The notes under the pieces: generated by a model | What the model saw: the letters and a program-made list of their open reading frames with translations, nothing else | The model's database searches: none | What the model was told of the DNA's origin: nothing | Shown: positions 29,343 through 37,524 of the stretch, piece after piece | Position numbering within the stretch: position 1 is the stretch's first letter | Layout of the letters: each line of letters begins with the position of its first letter | DNA from: Aureimonas glaciei | GTDB taxonomy: Bacteria; Pseudomonadota; Alphaproteobacteria; Rhizobiales; Rhizobiaceae | DNA length: 64,000 nucleotides | Assembly: GCF_014643375.1 (NCBI RefSeq) | Contig: NZ_BMJJ01000001.1 | Coordinates: forward strand, 248,001-312,000 | Direction of reading: 5' to 3' | Program-made: the position numbers and the translations under genes

Positions 29343-29391
29343 GGCCCGCGACCGCTGCCCGAAAAGGGCGCGTCGCGGGCCGTTTCGTTTC
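29343..29391 (+). terminator. Rho-independent terminator of pckA
   Basis: GGCCCGCGAC (29343-29352) pairs with GTCGCGGGCC (29372-29381), with an inner GCCC-GAAAA-GGGC hairpin, followed by GTTTCGTTTCC. Confidence 0.7.
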
Positions 29392-29502
29392 CGGAACCTT
29401 CGCGGTGACCCTCTCCGGCATCGGGCGGCATTGTCTTCGCCGGCCGGGAGGGGCACATGGTCGGGCGCCGGCAAGCCCGGGCGCGGAACGGAGGCTGAGG
29501 CG

Positions 29503-29940
29503 ATGAGCGAGGAGGACGAGGGACTGCGGATCAATGCCCGCCTTCTGATCCCGCGCGGCGATTTCGAGGAAAGCTTCATCCGCTCCAGCGGGCCGGGCGG
29601 CCAGAACGTCAACAAGGTCTCGACCGCCGTGCAGCTGCGCTTCGATGCGCGGGGCTCGCGGGTGCTCGCCGACGATGTCGCGGTGCGGCTGATGCGGCTG
29701 GCCGGCAGCCGCACCACCAAGGCCGGCGAGATCCTGATCGAGGCCTCGCGCTTCCGCACCCAGGAGCGCAACCGCGAGGACGCGCGCGAGCGGCTCGCCG
29801 AGCTGATCCGCGCCGCTTTGGTCCCGCCGCCGCCGCCGCGCAAGAAGACGCGGCCGTCGAAAGGCTCGGTCGAGCGCCGCCTGACGACCAAGCGGGTCAG
29901 GGCCGACGTCAAGAAGGGGCGCGGCCGCGTCGACGACTGA
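29503..29940 (+). CDS. arfB: Alternative ribosome-rescue factor ArfB (peptidyl-tRNA hydrolase)
   Basis: Releases nascent chains from ribosomes stalled on truncated mRNA. 145 residues with the release-factor GGQ motif in RSSGPGGQNVNKVST (GGQ 32-34), which hydrolyses peptidyl-tRNA, and a long basic C-terminal tail (VERRLTTKRVRADVKKGRGR) that enters the empty mRNA channel. It lacks codon-recognition domains, so it is not a normal release factor. ATG 29503 has GGAGG about 9 nt upstream; longer frames start in non-conserved sequence. Single gene. Confidence 0.92.
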   Translation: MSEEDEGLRINARLLIPRGDFEESFIRSSGPGGQNVNKVSTAVQLRFDARGSRVLADDVAVRLMRLAGSRTTKAGEILIEASRFRTQERNREDARERLAELIRAALVPPPPPRKKTRPSKGSVERRLTTKRVRADVKKGRGRVDD

Positions 29941-30443
29941 CGCCGCCGCCGCGTCGTGCGTTCGCCCCGGCTATGCCTTCTGCCGCCCTTGTGCTTCACT
30001 TGGCGCCTCTGCCGCGGCTCCCGCTGTGGCCAGTGGCGCGGTGAGGGTCTTGCTCTGTTCGTCGGGCGGCGTCCCCCTCTCCCGTCCGTCGCTTCGCGAC
30101 GTCCACCCTCTCCCCACAGGGGCGAGGAATGGCGTCCCTCCTCGCAGCGCTACAGATCTCGCGCCATTCTTCTCCCCTCGGGGAGAAGGTGGCCCGAAGG
30201 GCCGGAAGAGGGGAGCGCCGTGGGTAAGGTTCCTGCTCACCGGACACTGCCGCCGGCAGCCCGCTGATCCCCGACGCAGGTTCGCGTCGAACTGCTCTCG
30301 GGGAAGCACTCGGCGGCCGCTTCTGCATAGCCGGGCATCAAGTATCTGTGACCGAAGGAAATGCAGCTATCGGCATCCCGCTCCGTATCTTCGGTACCTT
30401 TCGATTCTGAAAGGCATCCCTTTTTCACCAAAAGGAACGCCCA
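29941..30443. other. Intergenic region with a palindromic repeat between arfB and the fasciclin gene
   Basis: 503 bp. Holds the palindromic repeat at 30072-30215. The last 60 bp before the fasciclin gene are more AT-rich (GTATCTTCGGTACCTTTCGA) and probably carry its promoter, but I cannot fix -35/-10 elements. Confidence 0.6.
30072..30215. repeat. Palindromic intergenic repeat, copy A
   Basis: About 144 bp. The left half (CCCCTCTCCCGTCCGTCGCT...CTCTCCCC-ACAGGGGCGAGGAATGGCG) is an imperfect reverse complement of the right half (CGCCATTCTTCTCCCCTCGG...GGAAGAGGGGAG). The same CTCCCC-GGGGAGAAGG / GGGATGAGGGGGAG wording recurs at 40593-40711. It would fold as one long hairpin if transcribed. Confidence 0.8.
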
Positions 30444-31001
30444 ATGATCAAGTCCACCATCCGTTCGCTGGCCATCGCCTCGATCCTCGCCGCCGGCACG
30501 CTCGGCGCCGCGGCTCAGACCGTCACCGTCGGCGGCGCGCCGATGTATGCCGACAAGACCATCGCCGAGAACGCCCCGAACGCGTCGAACCTGACGACGC
30601 TCGTCGCCGCCGTGAAGGCCGCCGGCCTCGTCGAGACGCTCGGCACCGCCGGCCCGTTCACCGTCTTCGCCCCCGACAACGACGCCTTCGCCAAGCTCCC
30701 GTCCGGCACGGTCGACGAGCTGGTGAAGCCGGAGAACAAGGAGAAGCTGACCAAGATCCTGACCTACCACGTGGTCCCGGCCAAGGCGACGTCGGAAGCC
30801 GCCATGCAGATGGTCAAGGATGACGGCGGCAAGCACATGGTCAAGACCGTCGAAGGCGAGGAGGTGACGCTGGCCATGGACGGCGACAAGCTGACCGTCA
30901 CCGATGCGAGCGGCAATGTCGCGACCGTGACGCAGGCTGACGTCATGCAGTCGAACGGCGTCGTGCACGTCATCGACACGGTTCTGATGCCGAAGATGTA
31001 A
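30444..31001 (+). CDS. Secreted fasciclin-domain protein
   Basis: 185 residues. Signal peptide MIKSTIRSLAIASILAAGTL ending GAAAQ, then a single fasciclin (FAS1/BIgH3) domain: H1 box GPFTVFAPDNDAFAKL near residue 70, the ILTYHVVP strand near 105, and the C-terminal VVHVIDTVLMP box. FAS1 domains mediate adhesion or matrix contacts and are common as periplasmic or secreted stress-related proteins in alphaproteobacteria. Ribosome site AAAGGA 8-9 nt before the ATG. Single gene; role unproven. Confidence 0.92.
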   Translation: MIKSTIRSLAIASILAAGTLGAAAQTVTVGGAPMYADKTIAENAPNASNLTTLVAAVKAAGLVETLGTAGPFTVFAPDNDAFAKLPSGTVDELVKPENKEKLTKILTYHVVPAKATSEAAMQMVKDDGGKHMVKTVEGEEVTLAMDGDKLTVTDASGNVATVTQADVMQSNGVVHVIDTVLMPKM

Positions 31002-31159
31002 CATCCAAGGGGCAGCGGCCGAACTCAGGGAGGTCGGCCGCTGCCGCCCTCTGCCCCGCGCAAGTTTTCGTGCTTTCGGCCGTGCTGCGGCCGGTGGGTC
31101 TGGTAGGCACGGCCGGGATGTCTAAATCATGCTTCGAGCGTCATCACCGGAGATCACCC

Positions 31160-31660
31160 ATGCAGCGCAGACAATTTCTCCTCACCGGTGGCCTGATGAC
31201 GGCTTCGGCCCTCGGCGCCGGGCTCTTCCTCAGCCCCGCAGCCCGCAGCGCCGACGGCAAGTTTCCCGTGACGAAGACCGACGACGAGTGGCGCAAGCTG
31301 CTCACGCCCGACCAGTTCGCCGTCCTCCGCCAGGAGTCGACGGAGAGGCCGTTTTCGAGCCAACTCAACGACAACAAGCAGTCCGGGCTCTACCACTGCG
31401 TCGGTTGCGACACGGCGCTCTATTCCTCGGCGACGAAGTTCGATTCCGGCACGGGATGGCCGAGCTTCTATGCCGCCCTGCCCGGCGCCACGGCGAACAC
31501 CACGGACTACAAGCTGATCTATCCCCGTGTCGAAGAGCATTGCGCGACCTGCGGCGGCCATCTCGGTCACGTCTTCGACGACGGTCCGCCGCCGACCGGC
31601 AAGCGCCACTGCATCAACGGCGTGGTGCTCACCTTCAAGCCCGGCGCGGTCGCGTCCTGA
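31160..31660 (+). CDS. msrB: Peptide-methionine (R)-S-oxide reductase MsrB, Tat-exported
   Basis: Repairs methionine-R-sulfoxide in oxidised proteins. 166 residues. The N-terminus MQRRQFLLTGGLM has the twin-arginine RRxFL pattern and a hydrophobic stretch ending ARSADG, so it is predicted to be exported folded to the periplasm. The catalytic Cys is Cys151 (RHCINGV); four zinc Cys are Cys80/Cys83 and Cys128/Cys131. Substrate loop GTGWPSFY present. ATG 31160 is preceded by GGAG; longer frames lack a leader sequence. A cytosolic MsrA/MsrB is not in the window. Confidence 0.94.
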   Translation: MQRRQFLLTGGLMTASALGAGLFLSPAARSADGKFPVTKTDDEWRKLLTPDQFAVLRQESTERPFSSQLNDNKQSGLYHCVGCDTALYSSATKFDSGTGWPSFYAALPGATANTTDYKLIYPRVEEHCATCGGHLGHVFDDGPPPTGKRHCINGVVLTFKPGAVAS

Positions 31661-32101
31661 TCGCCTGAACGCGCGGCCCTCGACGGCCGCGCCATGCGCC
31701 GCGATCGGTTTGCGCCTTGGCGCTCGGCGATCGTGTCCGCTTGTCCTGTAATTCTTCATTGCATTGGAGCGGATCGGCAGCTGCGATCCCAAGCACACGT
31801 CGACAGGCGAGAGCGCGCGTCCTTCCGCCAAGCTCCGCGGCATGCTGCCATGCGTGCCGTCCCCGACAGCGCGACGGCTTGCTCGCGCCGCCAGCGCCCC
31901 TGCGACCAGGCCCCGATCCGGCATCACGCTTTGTTAACGCAAGAGGCGGAGCATCGAGCATGCACCGCCCCGTTTTGTCGAAGAGGAGCCTCGTCGCAAA
32001 CTTGAAACTGCGCACCGGCGGCGCCATATGCAGGACCACAGAGGAGGATGCCGATACCACCGGGTCCTCCATAAAAGTCGCTTTAAACAAGGACTTGCCG
32101 A
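31661..32101. other. Region upstream of the heat-shock operon
   Basis: 441 bp. The last 100 bp hold a sigma-32 promoter and RNA thermometer (separate entries). The first 340 bp contain no gene I can support; weak hairpins only. Confidence 0.6.
32001..32029 (+). promoter_or_regulatory. Sigma-32 (RpoH) heat-shock promoter of hsp20
   Basis: CTTGAAA (32001-32007), 14-nt spacer, CGCCATAT (32022-32029): identical to the RpoH -35 consensus and 7 of 8 to the -10 consensus CCCCATNT. Predicted transcript start near 32036, giving a leader of about 65 nt. Confidence 0.8.
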
Positions 32102-32104
32102 ATG
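32043..32104 (+). ncRNA. ROSE-like RNA thermometer in the hsp20 leader
   Basis: Two hairpins. The first pairs GGAGGA (32043-32048) with UCCUCC (32065-32070). The second pairs AAGUC-[G]-CUU (32075-32083) with AAGGACUU (32089-32096), an 8-bp stem with a bulged G80 and a 5-nt loop, burying the Shine-Dalgarno AAGGA, 8 nt before the AUG. The UCGCU opposite AGGA with a bulged G is the hallmark of ROSE elements controlling rhizobial small heat-shock genes. Melting on heating would free the ribosome site. Confidence 0.75.
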
Positions 32105-32539
32105 AGCCGGATGACGCCGTTTTCCAGTCCTCTGCTGCTTGGCTTCGACAGCGTCGAGCGGACGCTGGAGAGGATCGGCAAGGGAGGCGAGGGTTATCCG
32201 CCCTACAATATCGAGCGGATCCGCGACGAATCCGCCGAGGCGGCAGGCGGGGCGACCCTCCTGCGCATTACCCTGGCCGTGGCCGGTTTCAGCCCCGGCG
32301 AGCTTGAAGTCACGACCGAAGAGAACCAGTTGACCATCCGCGGCCGCCAGGCCGACGACAAGGATCGCGACTACCTGCATCGCGGCATCGCGGCGCGGCA
32401 GTTCCAGAAGAGCTTTCTATTCGCCGATGGCATGCAGATCGTCGGCGCCAAGCTCGGCAACGGCCTTTTGATGATCGATCTGGCGCGACCGGAACCGGAG
32501 CGCGTGGTCAAGCGCATCGAGATTGTCGTTGCCGAATGA
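32102..32539 (+). CDS. Small heat-shock protein, Hsp20 / IbpA type
   Basis: ATP-independent holdase chaperone that traps unfolding proteins. 145 residues: N-terminal arm with PFSSPLLLGFDSVERTLERI, then alpha-crystallin domain (about 38-135) starting YPPYNIERI, with LLRITLAVAGFSPGELEV, LTIRGRQ and GLLMIDLARPEPE. PYNIE marks the IbpA-like class A group of rhizobial sHsps. The expected C-terminal I-x-I anchor is reduced to RIEIVV. Cotranscribed with the DUF1150 gene; expression should be under both RpoH and the ROSE-like thermometer. Confidence 0.93.
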   Translation: MSRMTPFSSPLLLGFDSVERTLERIGKGGEGYPPYNIERIRDESAEAAGGATLLRITLAVAGFSPGELEVTTEENQLTIRGRQADDKDRDYLHRGIAARQFQKSFLFADGMQIVGAKLGNGLLMIDLARPEPERVVKRIEIVVAE

Positions 32540-32594
32540 CCGCCGGCGGACACCCGTGTCCAATGTCCACGATGCCTTACTCAGGAGACAGATC

Positions 32595-32849
32595 ATGACC
32601 GACACATTGCGCCCTGTCGTCGCCACGAGCGAACTGGCCGCCATCGGCGAGGGACACGTCGCCTATCTCCGCCGGATGTCGTCGGACGATATCCGCGCCA
32701 AGTTCCCGGCAGCGAAGGAAATCCAGCCCGGCATCGACCTCTGGGCTCTGTTTGCCGCCGATGGCACGCCGCTGGCCGTCTCCGACGATCGCGGCAGCAT
32801 CCTGGCCAGCGCCTCGCAGAACGCCCTCACCACCGTCAGCATCCACTGA
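32595..32849 (+). CDS. DUF1150 family protein, partner of Hsp20
   Basis: 84 residues, DUF1150, a small alphaproteobacterial family of unknown function often found directly after an IbpA-type hsp20 gene. Shows the family pattern GEGHVAYLRRMSSDDIRAKFP, then LWALFAADGTPLAVSDDR. Ribosome site AGGAG, 56 bp after the hsp20 stop, so in the same heat-shock transcript. A short hairpin (CTGAGGCC/GGCCTCAG, 32846-32864) overlaps its stop codon and may end transcription. Confidence 0.88.
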   Translation: MTDTLRPVVATSELAAIGEGHVAYLRRMSSDDIRAKFPAAKEIQPGIDLWALFAADGTPLAVSDDRGSILASASQNALTTVSIH

Positions 32850-32880
32850 GGCCTGTGGCCTCAGGGGCGGCGAAGGCCGC

Positions 32881-33375
32881 TCAGGTGCCGGCGGCCTTGG
32901 CCTCGGTCATGACGGCATAGAGGGTGTCGGCGTCGCGCGCCGCCCGCAGGCGGGTGACCGTCTCGCCATTGCGCAGCATGCGGGCGATCTTCGACAGCGC
33001 CTTCAAATGATCGGCGCCGGCATCCTCCGGCGCCAGCAGCAGGAAGACCAGATCCACCGGCTGATCGTCGAGGGCGTCGAACTCGACCGGATGGTAGAGC
33101 CGGCCGAAGACGCCGACGAGGCCCGTCAGGTTCTCGATCTTGCCGTGCGGGATGGCGATGCCGTTGCCGACGCCGGTGGATCCGAGCCGCTCGCGCTGCA
33201 TCACCTTGTCGAAGATCTCGCGCTCCGAAAGACCGGTGCGCTGGGCCGCCCTCTCCGCCAGTTCTTGCAGGACCTGCTTCTTGGAACTCGCCTTCATGGC
33301 GGGCAGGATCGACTCCAGGTCGATCAGGCTGCCGAGATCCGCGGGGCTGTTCTTGAGGGTCTGGCTGGAAGTCAT
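32881..33375 (-). CDS. ptsN: PTS-Ntr EIIA component PtsN
   Basis: Cytoplasmic EIIA-Ntr of the regulatory phosphotransfer chain PtsP-NPr-PtsN, influencing nitrogen, potassium and carbon metabolism. 164 residues; phosphorylated His77 in GIAIPHGKIE, plus the GVFGRLYHPVEFDALD segment typical of PtsN. LIDLESILPAMKA begins the folded part at about 17. The ATG lacks a clear Shine-Dalgarno. Follows hpf on the same strand at 125 bp, in the conserved rpoN-hpf-ptsN order. Confidence 0.95.
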   Translation of the reverse strand: MTSSQTLKNSPADLGSLIDLESILPAMKASSKKQVLQELAERAAQRTGLSEREIFDKVMQRERLGSTGVGNGIAIPHGKIENLTGLVGVFGRLYHPVEFDALDDQPVDLVFLLLAPEDAGADHLKALSKIARMLRNGETVTRLRAARDADTLYAVMTEAKAAGT

Positions 33376-33500
33376 AAATGCCGAAATCCGTGTCCGGGCC
33401 GGCCTGCCGATGATTGGCCGGAAGAGGCGGGCGGCGAGTTCTTCGCGGGGCAGAAGGAGGACGCGCCGTCAGGTTGCGGCCTGCCCCCCCTCCACATGAG

Positions 33501-34088
33501 TCAGCTTTCCGGCTTGAAGGACGAAGGATCGACCCAGCCGAAATTGCCGTCGGCGCGGCGGTAGACGATGTTCACCTCGCCATTGCCGGCATTGCGGAAG
33601 ACGATCACCGGGCTGTCGCGCCGGTCGAGCTCCATCACGGCATGGGCGACGGACATCACCCCCACCTTTAGCGAGGTCTCGGCGATGATGGCCGGCGCAT
33701 AGTCCTCCGGCATTTCGTCGAGCTCGTCCGACTCGGGCGAGGGCGCGGCCATCACCGTGTAGGCGACGTCGCGCTGCTGGCCGTTGCCGTTGGCGTAGTG
33801 GTCCTTCAGGCGCCGCTTGTAGCGCCGCAGCCGCTTGTCGATCCGTTCGGCGGCGTCTGAGAAGGAGGCCTCCGGGTCGTGTGCGGTCCCGGCGGCCTGG
33901 AAGATGACGCCCGTATCCAGATGCAGCGTGCAATCGGTTTCGAACCGCGGTCCCTCCTTGGAGACGACCACGGTGCCACTGAAGTTACCGTCGTAGTATT
34001 TTCCGACCGACTGACCGAGGCGATCCTCGATCCGCGTGCGGAAGGCCTCGCCGACATCCATGTGCCTGCCCGATACCCGAACACCCAT
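33501..34088 (-). CDS. hpf: Long-form ribosome hibernation promoting factor
   Basis: Binds 30S and drives 100S dimer formation in stationary phase. 195 residues: N-terminal HPF/YfiA domain (about 1-105, MGVRVSGRHMDVGEAFRTRI then the basic RIDKRLRRYKRRLKDH helix) and a C-terminal domain (about 135-190, VVKT-like SLKVGVMSVAHAVMELD...VIVFRNAGNGEVNIVYRRADG) that dimerises in long forms. Start ATG 34088; upstream frame is unrelated. A near-consensus promoter lies at 34248-34276. Between rpoN and ptsN, as in many Proteobacteria. Confidence 0.94.
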   Translation of the reverse strand: MGVRVSGRHMDVGEAFRTRIEDRLGQSVGKYYDGNFSGTVVVSKEGPRFETDCTLHLDTGVIFQAAGTAHDPEASFSDAAERIDKRLRRYKRRLKDHYANGNGQQRDVAYTVMAAPSPESDELDEMPEDYAPAIIAETSLKVGVMSVAHAVMELDRRDSPVIVFRNAGNGEVNIVYRRADGNFGWVDPSSFKPES

Positions 34089-34393
34089 CTGACTAAAGCT
34101 CCCTCGGACGATCGATCCGCACGATTTCTGCGAATCTGTCCTCTGCTTGATACACCCACCGGCAAGTCTTGGCCGAAAAATCGCAGCATCGTTCGTCGTA
34201 CGATGTTTCCGGCTGGTCGACATGAACCGCTGGCCGTCGGGTGTGGCCTTCTAAAAACGAACGATGCCTCTGTCAACGCGAAGCCCCCGCCTGCGTATCC
34301 ACCGGCCGGGCCATTGAAGGGTGCTTCGGCGCGCCGCGGGCCCTCGGCGAGCCCCGAAGTCCCGGCGCCGGCGGGGTTCGGCGGCCGGCCGGT
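34089..34393. other. Leader and promoter region between rpoN and hpf
   Basis: 305 bp. Contains the hpf promoter (34248-34276) and a roughly 150-nt hpf leader with an inverted repeat CATCG/CGATG around 34190-34208. The part next to rpoN (34320-34390) is very GC-rich with overlapping hairpins but no T run. Confidence 0.6.
34248..34276 (-). promoter_or_regulatory. Sigma-70-type promoter of hpf
   Basis: On the minus strand TTGACA (34276-34271), 17-nt spacer, TAGAAG (34253-34248): a perfect -35, optimal spacing, and a 4 of 6 -10. It would give a leader of about 150 nt and makes hpf-ptsN expressible apart from rpoN. Confidence 0.7.
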
Positions 34394-35884
34394 TCAGCAG
34401 GCGAGCTGGCGCGCTTTCATTTCGCGCCGCCGCTGGATCGAGGAGCGGATGCCCAGGCCCTCGCGGTATTTCGCCACGGTGCGGCGGGCGAGGTCGACGC
34501 CCTCGCGCTTCAGCCTTTCGGCGATGTCGTCGTCGGACAGGACGCAGCCCGCGCTCTCGCCGTCGACCATGGAGCGGATCCGGTGTTTGACGGTCTCGGC
34601 CGAATGCGCCTCGCCGCCGCCCGTGGCGGGGATCGCCACGGTGAAGAAGAATTTCAGCTCGAACGTGCCGCGCGGCGTGGCGATGTATTTGTTGGCGGTC
34701 ACCCGGCTGATCGTCGATTCGTGCATGCCGACGGCTTCCGCCACCGTCATCAGCGTCAGCGGCCGCAAGGCGGTGATGCCCTCGCACAGGAAACCGTCCT
34801 GGTGCTTCACGATCTCGGTGGCGACCTTGAGGATCGTCCGGGCCCGCTGGTCGAGCGAGCGCACCAGCCAGTTCGCCGAGGCGTGGCAGTCGGAGATGAA
34901 GGCCTGTTCCTGCTTGTCGAGCCGCCCCGTGGCGATGCGGCGGACATAGTCCGATTCCACCAGGACCCGCGGCAGGGCCGCGGGATTGAGCTCGATGCGC
35001 CAGCCGCCGTCGACGGCGGCCTCGACGATGACGTCCGGCACCACCACGTCGGCCACGGCCGAGCCGTAGTCCTGGCCGGGCTTGGGATCGAGCCGGCGGA
35101 TTTCCGCCAGCATGTCCATCAGGCCGCTCTCGTCCTCGCCGGTGAGGCGCCTCAGCGCCTGAAAATCGCGGCGGGCGAGAAGGTCGAGATTGTCGAGGAC
35201 GATCTGCATGACCGGGTCGAGACGGTTGCGGCGGCGCAGCTGAATGGCGAGGCAGTCGGCAAGGTCCTGTGCGAACAGGCCGGCCGGCTCGGCCTCGTTC
35301 TTCAGCCGGTCGAGGATGGAAGTGGCGCGCCGGGCGTCGATGCCGAGCTCCGCCGCGGCGGCCGCGATGTCGAGCCGGAGATAGCCGCCCTCGTCGAGCT
35401 GCTCGGCGAGGATCTCCGCGATCCGGCGGTCGGCCGGATCGACGATCGCCTGGCGGATCTCGCTGAGCGCGTGGGCAAACAGCGAGGGCTTTGTATCGGC
35501 GAGGGCCTCGATGAAGGATTCGCCCTCCTGGCCGCCGATCCCCGAAGAGGGGAGTTGCGACGGCAGCGGGCGCCCCTCCTCCGGCGTGGCTCGCGCCGCG
35601 GGCGGATCGAAGCCGTCGTCGAAGCCGGCGATCTCGGCCCGCTCGCCGGCCTGGTCGAGAGCGGCGTCGTCGAGGTCCGGCACGAGCGCCGGCGCCTGGT
35701 GCTCGGCGCGGGGATCGTCCGGGCGGGTCTCGGCGACGGAGAGGAGCGGATTCTTCTCCATCTCGCCTTCGATGAAGGTCTGCAGTTCGAGATGCGAGAA
35801 CTGCAGCAGCCGGATCGACTGAAGAAGCTGCGGCGTCATCACCAGCGACTGGCTCTGGCGCATCTGGAGCTTGGCGGAAAGCAT
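34394..35884 (-). CDS. rpoN: RNA polymerase sigma-54 factor
   Basis: Directs polymerase to -24/-12 promoters for nitrogen, C4-dicarboxylate and other functions with enhancer-binding activators. 496 residues: Gln/Leu-rich region I at the start (QMRQSQSLVMTPQLLQSIRL), acidic linker, core-binding region, HTH (TLMTVAEAVGMHESTISRVT) and the RpoN box ARRTVAKYRE near residue 465. All domains complete. Starts 148 bp after the lptB stop on the same strand. I see no -24/-12 promoter in the window that would show autoregulation. Confidence 0.97.
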   Translation of the reverse strand: MLSAKLQMRQSQSLVMTPQLLQSIRLLQFSHLELQTFIEGEMEKNPLLSVAETRPDDPRAEHQAPALVPDLDDAALDQAGERAEIAGFDDGFDPPAARATPEEGRPLPSQLPSSGIGGQEGESFIEALADTKPSLFAHALSEIRQAIVDPADRRIAEILAEQLDEGGYLRLDIAAAAAELGIDARRATSILDRLKNEAEPAGLFAQDLADCLAIQLRRRNRLDPVMQIVLDNLDLLARRDFQALRRLTGEDESGLMDMLAEIRRLDPKPGQDYGSAVADVVVPDVIVEAAVDGGWRIELNPAALPRVLVESDYVRRIATGRLDKQEQAFISDCHASANWLVRSLDQRARTILKVATEIVKHQDGFLCEGITALRPLTLMTVAEAVGMHESTISRVTANKYIATPRGTFELKFFFTVAIPATGGGEAHSAETVKHRIRSMVDGESAGCVLSDDDIAERLKREGVDLARRTVAKYREGLGIRSSIQRRREMKARQLAC

Positions 35885-36032
35885 GATGGCGGACGCCCTA
35901 CGAACCGATCCCCGGAAAGGATGGCCGGCTAATACACGGCCGGCGACAGCGCATCAAAGCTGGTCCGTAACTTGCTTGTCAATGCGCCCGGTCTCGCTCT
36001 GCCCATTTTGTTGGCAGTTCCAAACCGTCGTT

Positions 36033-36857
36033 TCAGAAGGTGAACTGGTCGCCGAGATAGAAGCGCCGGACGTCGACATGGTCGACGATTTCCTGCGGAT
36101 TGCCGTGCGTCAGAACGGTGCCGGCATGCATGATGTAGGCGCGGTCGATGAGCCCGAGCGTCTCGCGGACGTTGTGGTCGGTGATCAGGACACCGATGCC
36201 GCGCTGGGTCAGGTGGCGCACCAGGCCCTGGATGTCGGCCACCGCGATGGGATCGATGCCGGCGAAGGGTTCGTCGAGCAGCATGAAGGTCGGCCGCGAG
36301 GCCAGCGCCCGCGCGATCTCGCAGCGCCGCCGCTCGCCGCCCGACAGCGCCGTGGCCGGCGATTTGCGCAGGTGCTCGATGTGGAATTCCTCAAGCAGCG
36401 CGGTCAGCTGGTCCTCGCGCGCGCGCTTGTCCTTCTCCACCACTTCGAGCACGGCCCGGATGTTCTGCTCGACCGTGAGGCCGCGAAAGATCGAGGCCTC
36501 CTGCGGCAGATAGCCGATGCCCAGGCGCGCCCGCCGGTACATCGGGATCTGCGTGATGTCGTGGCCGTCGAGTTCGATGCGACCGCTGTCGACCGGCACG
36601 AGCCCGGTGATCATGTAGAAGCAGGTGGTCTTGCCGGCGCCGTTCGGCCCGAGCAGGCCGACCGCCTCGCCGCGCCGGACATGCACGTCGACGCCGTCGA
36701 CCACCCGTCGGCCGCGATAGGCCTTGGTGATGCCGCGGGCGACCAGGGTCCCGGCCGTCGAGGCGGTGGGGTCCACCGCCCCGGAGGCCAGCCCGGCAGG
36801 CAAGGTCAGCGACGCGTCGCCGGTGCCGTAGTCGAAGGTCGTCTCGGTCATGCTCAT
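36033..36857 (-). CDS. lptB: LPS export ABC transporter ATPase LptB
   Basis: ATPase of LptB2FGC that pulls lipopolysaccharide from the inner membrane onto the LptA bridge. 274 residues with Walker A GPNGAGKTT (70-78), Q-loop YLPQEASIFR, signature LSGGERRRCEIAR, Walker B FMLLDEPFAGIDP and H-loop ITDHNVRETL, all intact. About 38 residues of extra N-terminal, Ala/Gly-rich sequence precede the ABC domain relative to E. coli. Start ATG 36857 chosen; ATG 36872 or 36851 also possible. Downstream of lptA on the same strand. Confidence 0.95.
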   Translation of the reverse strand: MSMTETTFDYGTGDASLTLPAGLASGAVDPTASTAGTLVARGITKAYRGRRVVDGVDVHVRRGEAVGLLGPNGAGKTTCFYMITGLVPVDSGRIELDGHDITQIPMYRRARLGIGYLPQEASIFRGLTVEQNIRAVLEVVEKDKRAREDQLTALLEEFHIEHLRKSPATALSGGERRRCEIARALASRPTFMLLDEPFAGIDPIAVADIQGLVRHLTQRGIGVLITDHNVRETLGLIDRAYIMHAGTVLTHGNPQEIVDHVDVRRFYLGDQFTF

Positions 36858-36948
36858 CCGTCTCTGATCCATGGGGCGGCCGCCCGGCGCCGGGCCTGCG
36901 GTCCGGCCGGCCGGCCGGGCAGCGGCGCGCTGCCGACGGCCGGTATGC

Positions 36949-37524
36949 TTACTGCTGGGGCTGATCGCTCTGCGGTGCCATGAGCATCTTGACGCGTCCG
37001 CCGCTGAACTGGGCGACGCCGGTATCCATGTGGATGGTGAGGCTCGGACCGCGGGCGATGTTCTCGCCCTGGGTCAGGACGACGTTGCCATCCAGCACGG
37101 CGATCTGCGTCTTCATGTCGAAATTGGCGGTCTCGGCCGTGGCGACCTGATCCTCGGACTTGATGTAGACCTTGCCGCTCGCCTCCAGCCGGTCGATCTG
37201 GTTGTTGCCGCCCGGCATGGCGCCCGCGGCCGGCTTCGGGGCCGCCGCACCGTCGGCCGCCGCCTTGATATAGTACACGACGAGCTTGCCCGACTTCATC
37301 AGCGTCGGACCCTGGGCGACGGAGACATTGCCGGTGAAGGTCGCGACGGCCTTGGAATCGTCGACGTCGAGCTGGTCGGATTCAATCGCGATCGGCTGGT
37401 CGCCGCCGACCTTCAGGCCGGTGAAGGTTCCCGGCGCCTGGGCAGACGCGGGCGGCGCGACCGCGCAGAGCAGCGTCGCGACGAGGAGGCAGGGGGCGAA
37501 GCCGAAGGACTGGCGTGCATTCAT
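36949..37524 (-). CDS. lptA: LPS transport periplasmic protein LptA
   Basis: Forms the periplasmic bridge carrying LPS from LptC to LptD. 191 residues: signal peptide (MNARQSFGFAPCLLVATLLC to ASAQ, about 29 residues), then an OstA-like beta-jellyroll (PIAIESDQLDVDDSKAVATF, TGNVSVAQGPTLMKSGKLVV, ANFDMKTQIAVLDGNVVLTQ). A Pro/Ala-rich insert (about 88-104) sits in the middle. ATG overlaps the lptC stop (ATGA). Confidence 0.93.
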   Translation of the reverse strand: MNARQSFGFAPCLLVATLLCAVAPPASAQAPGTFTGLKVGGDQPIAIESDQLDVDDSKAVATFTGNVSVAQGPTLMKSGKLVVYYIKAAADGAAAPKPAAGAMPGGNNQIDRLEASGKVYIKSEDQVATAETANFDMKTQIAVLDGNVVLTQGENIARGPSLTIHMDTGVAQFSGGRVKMLMAPQSDQPQQ

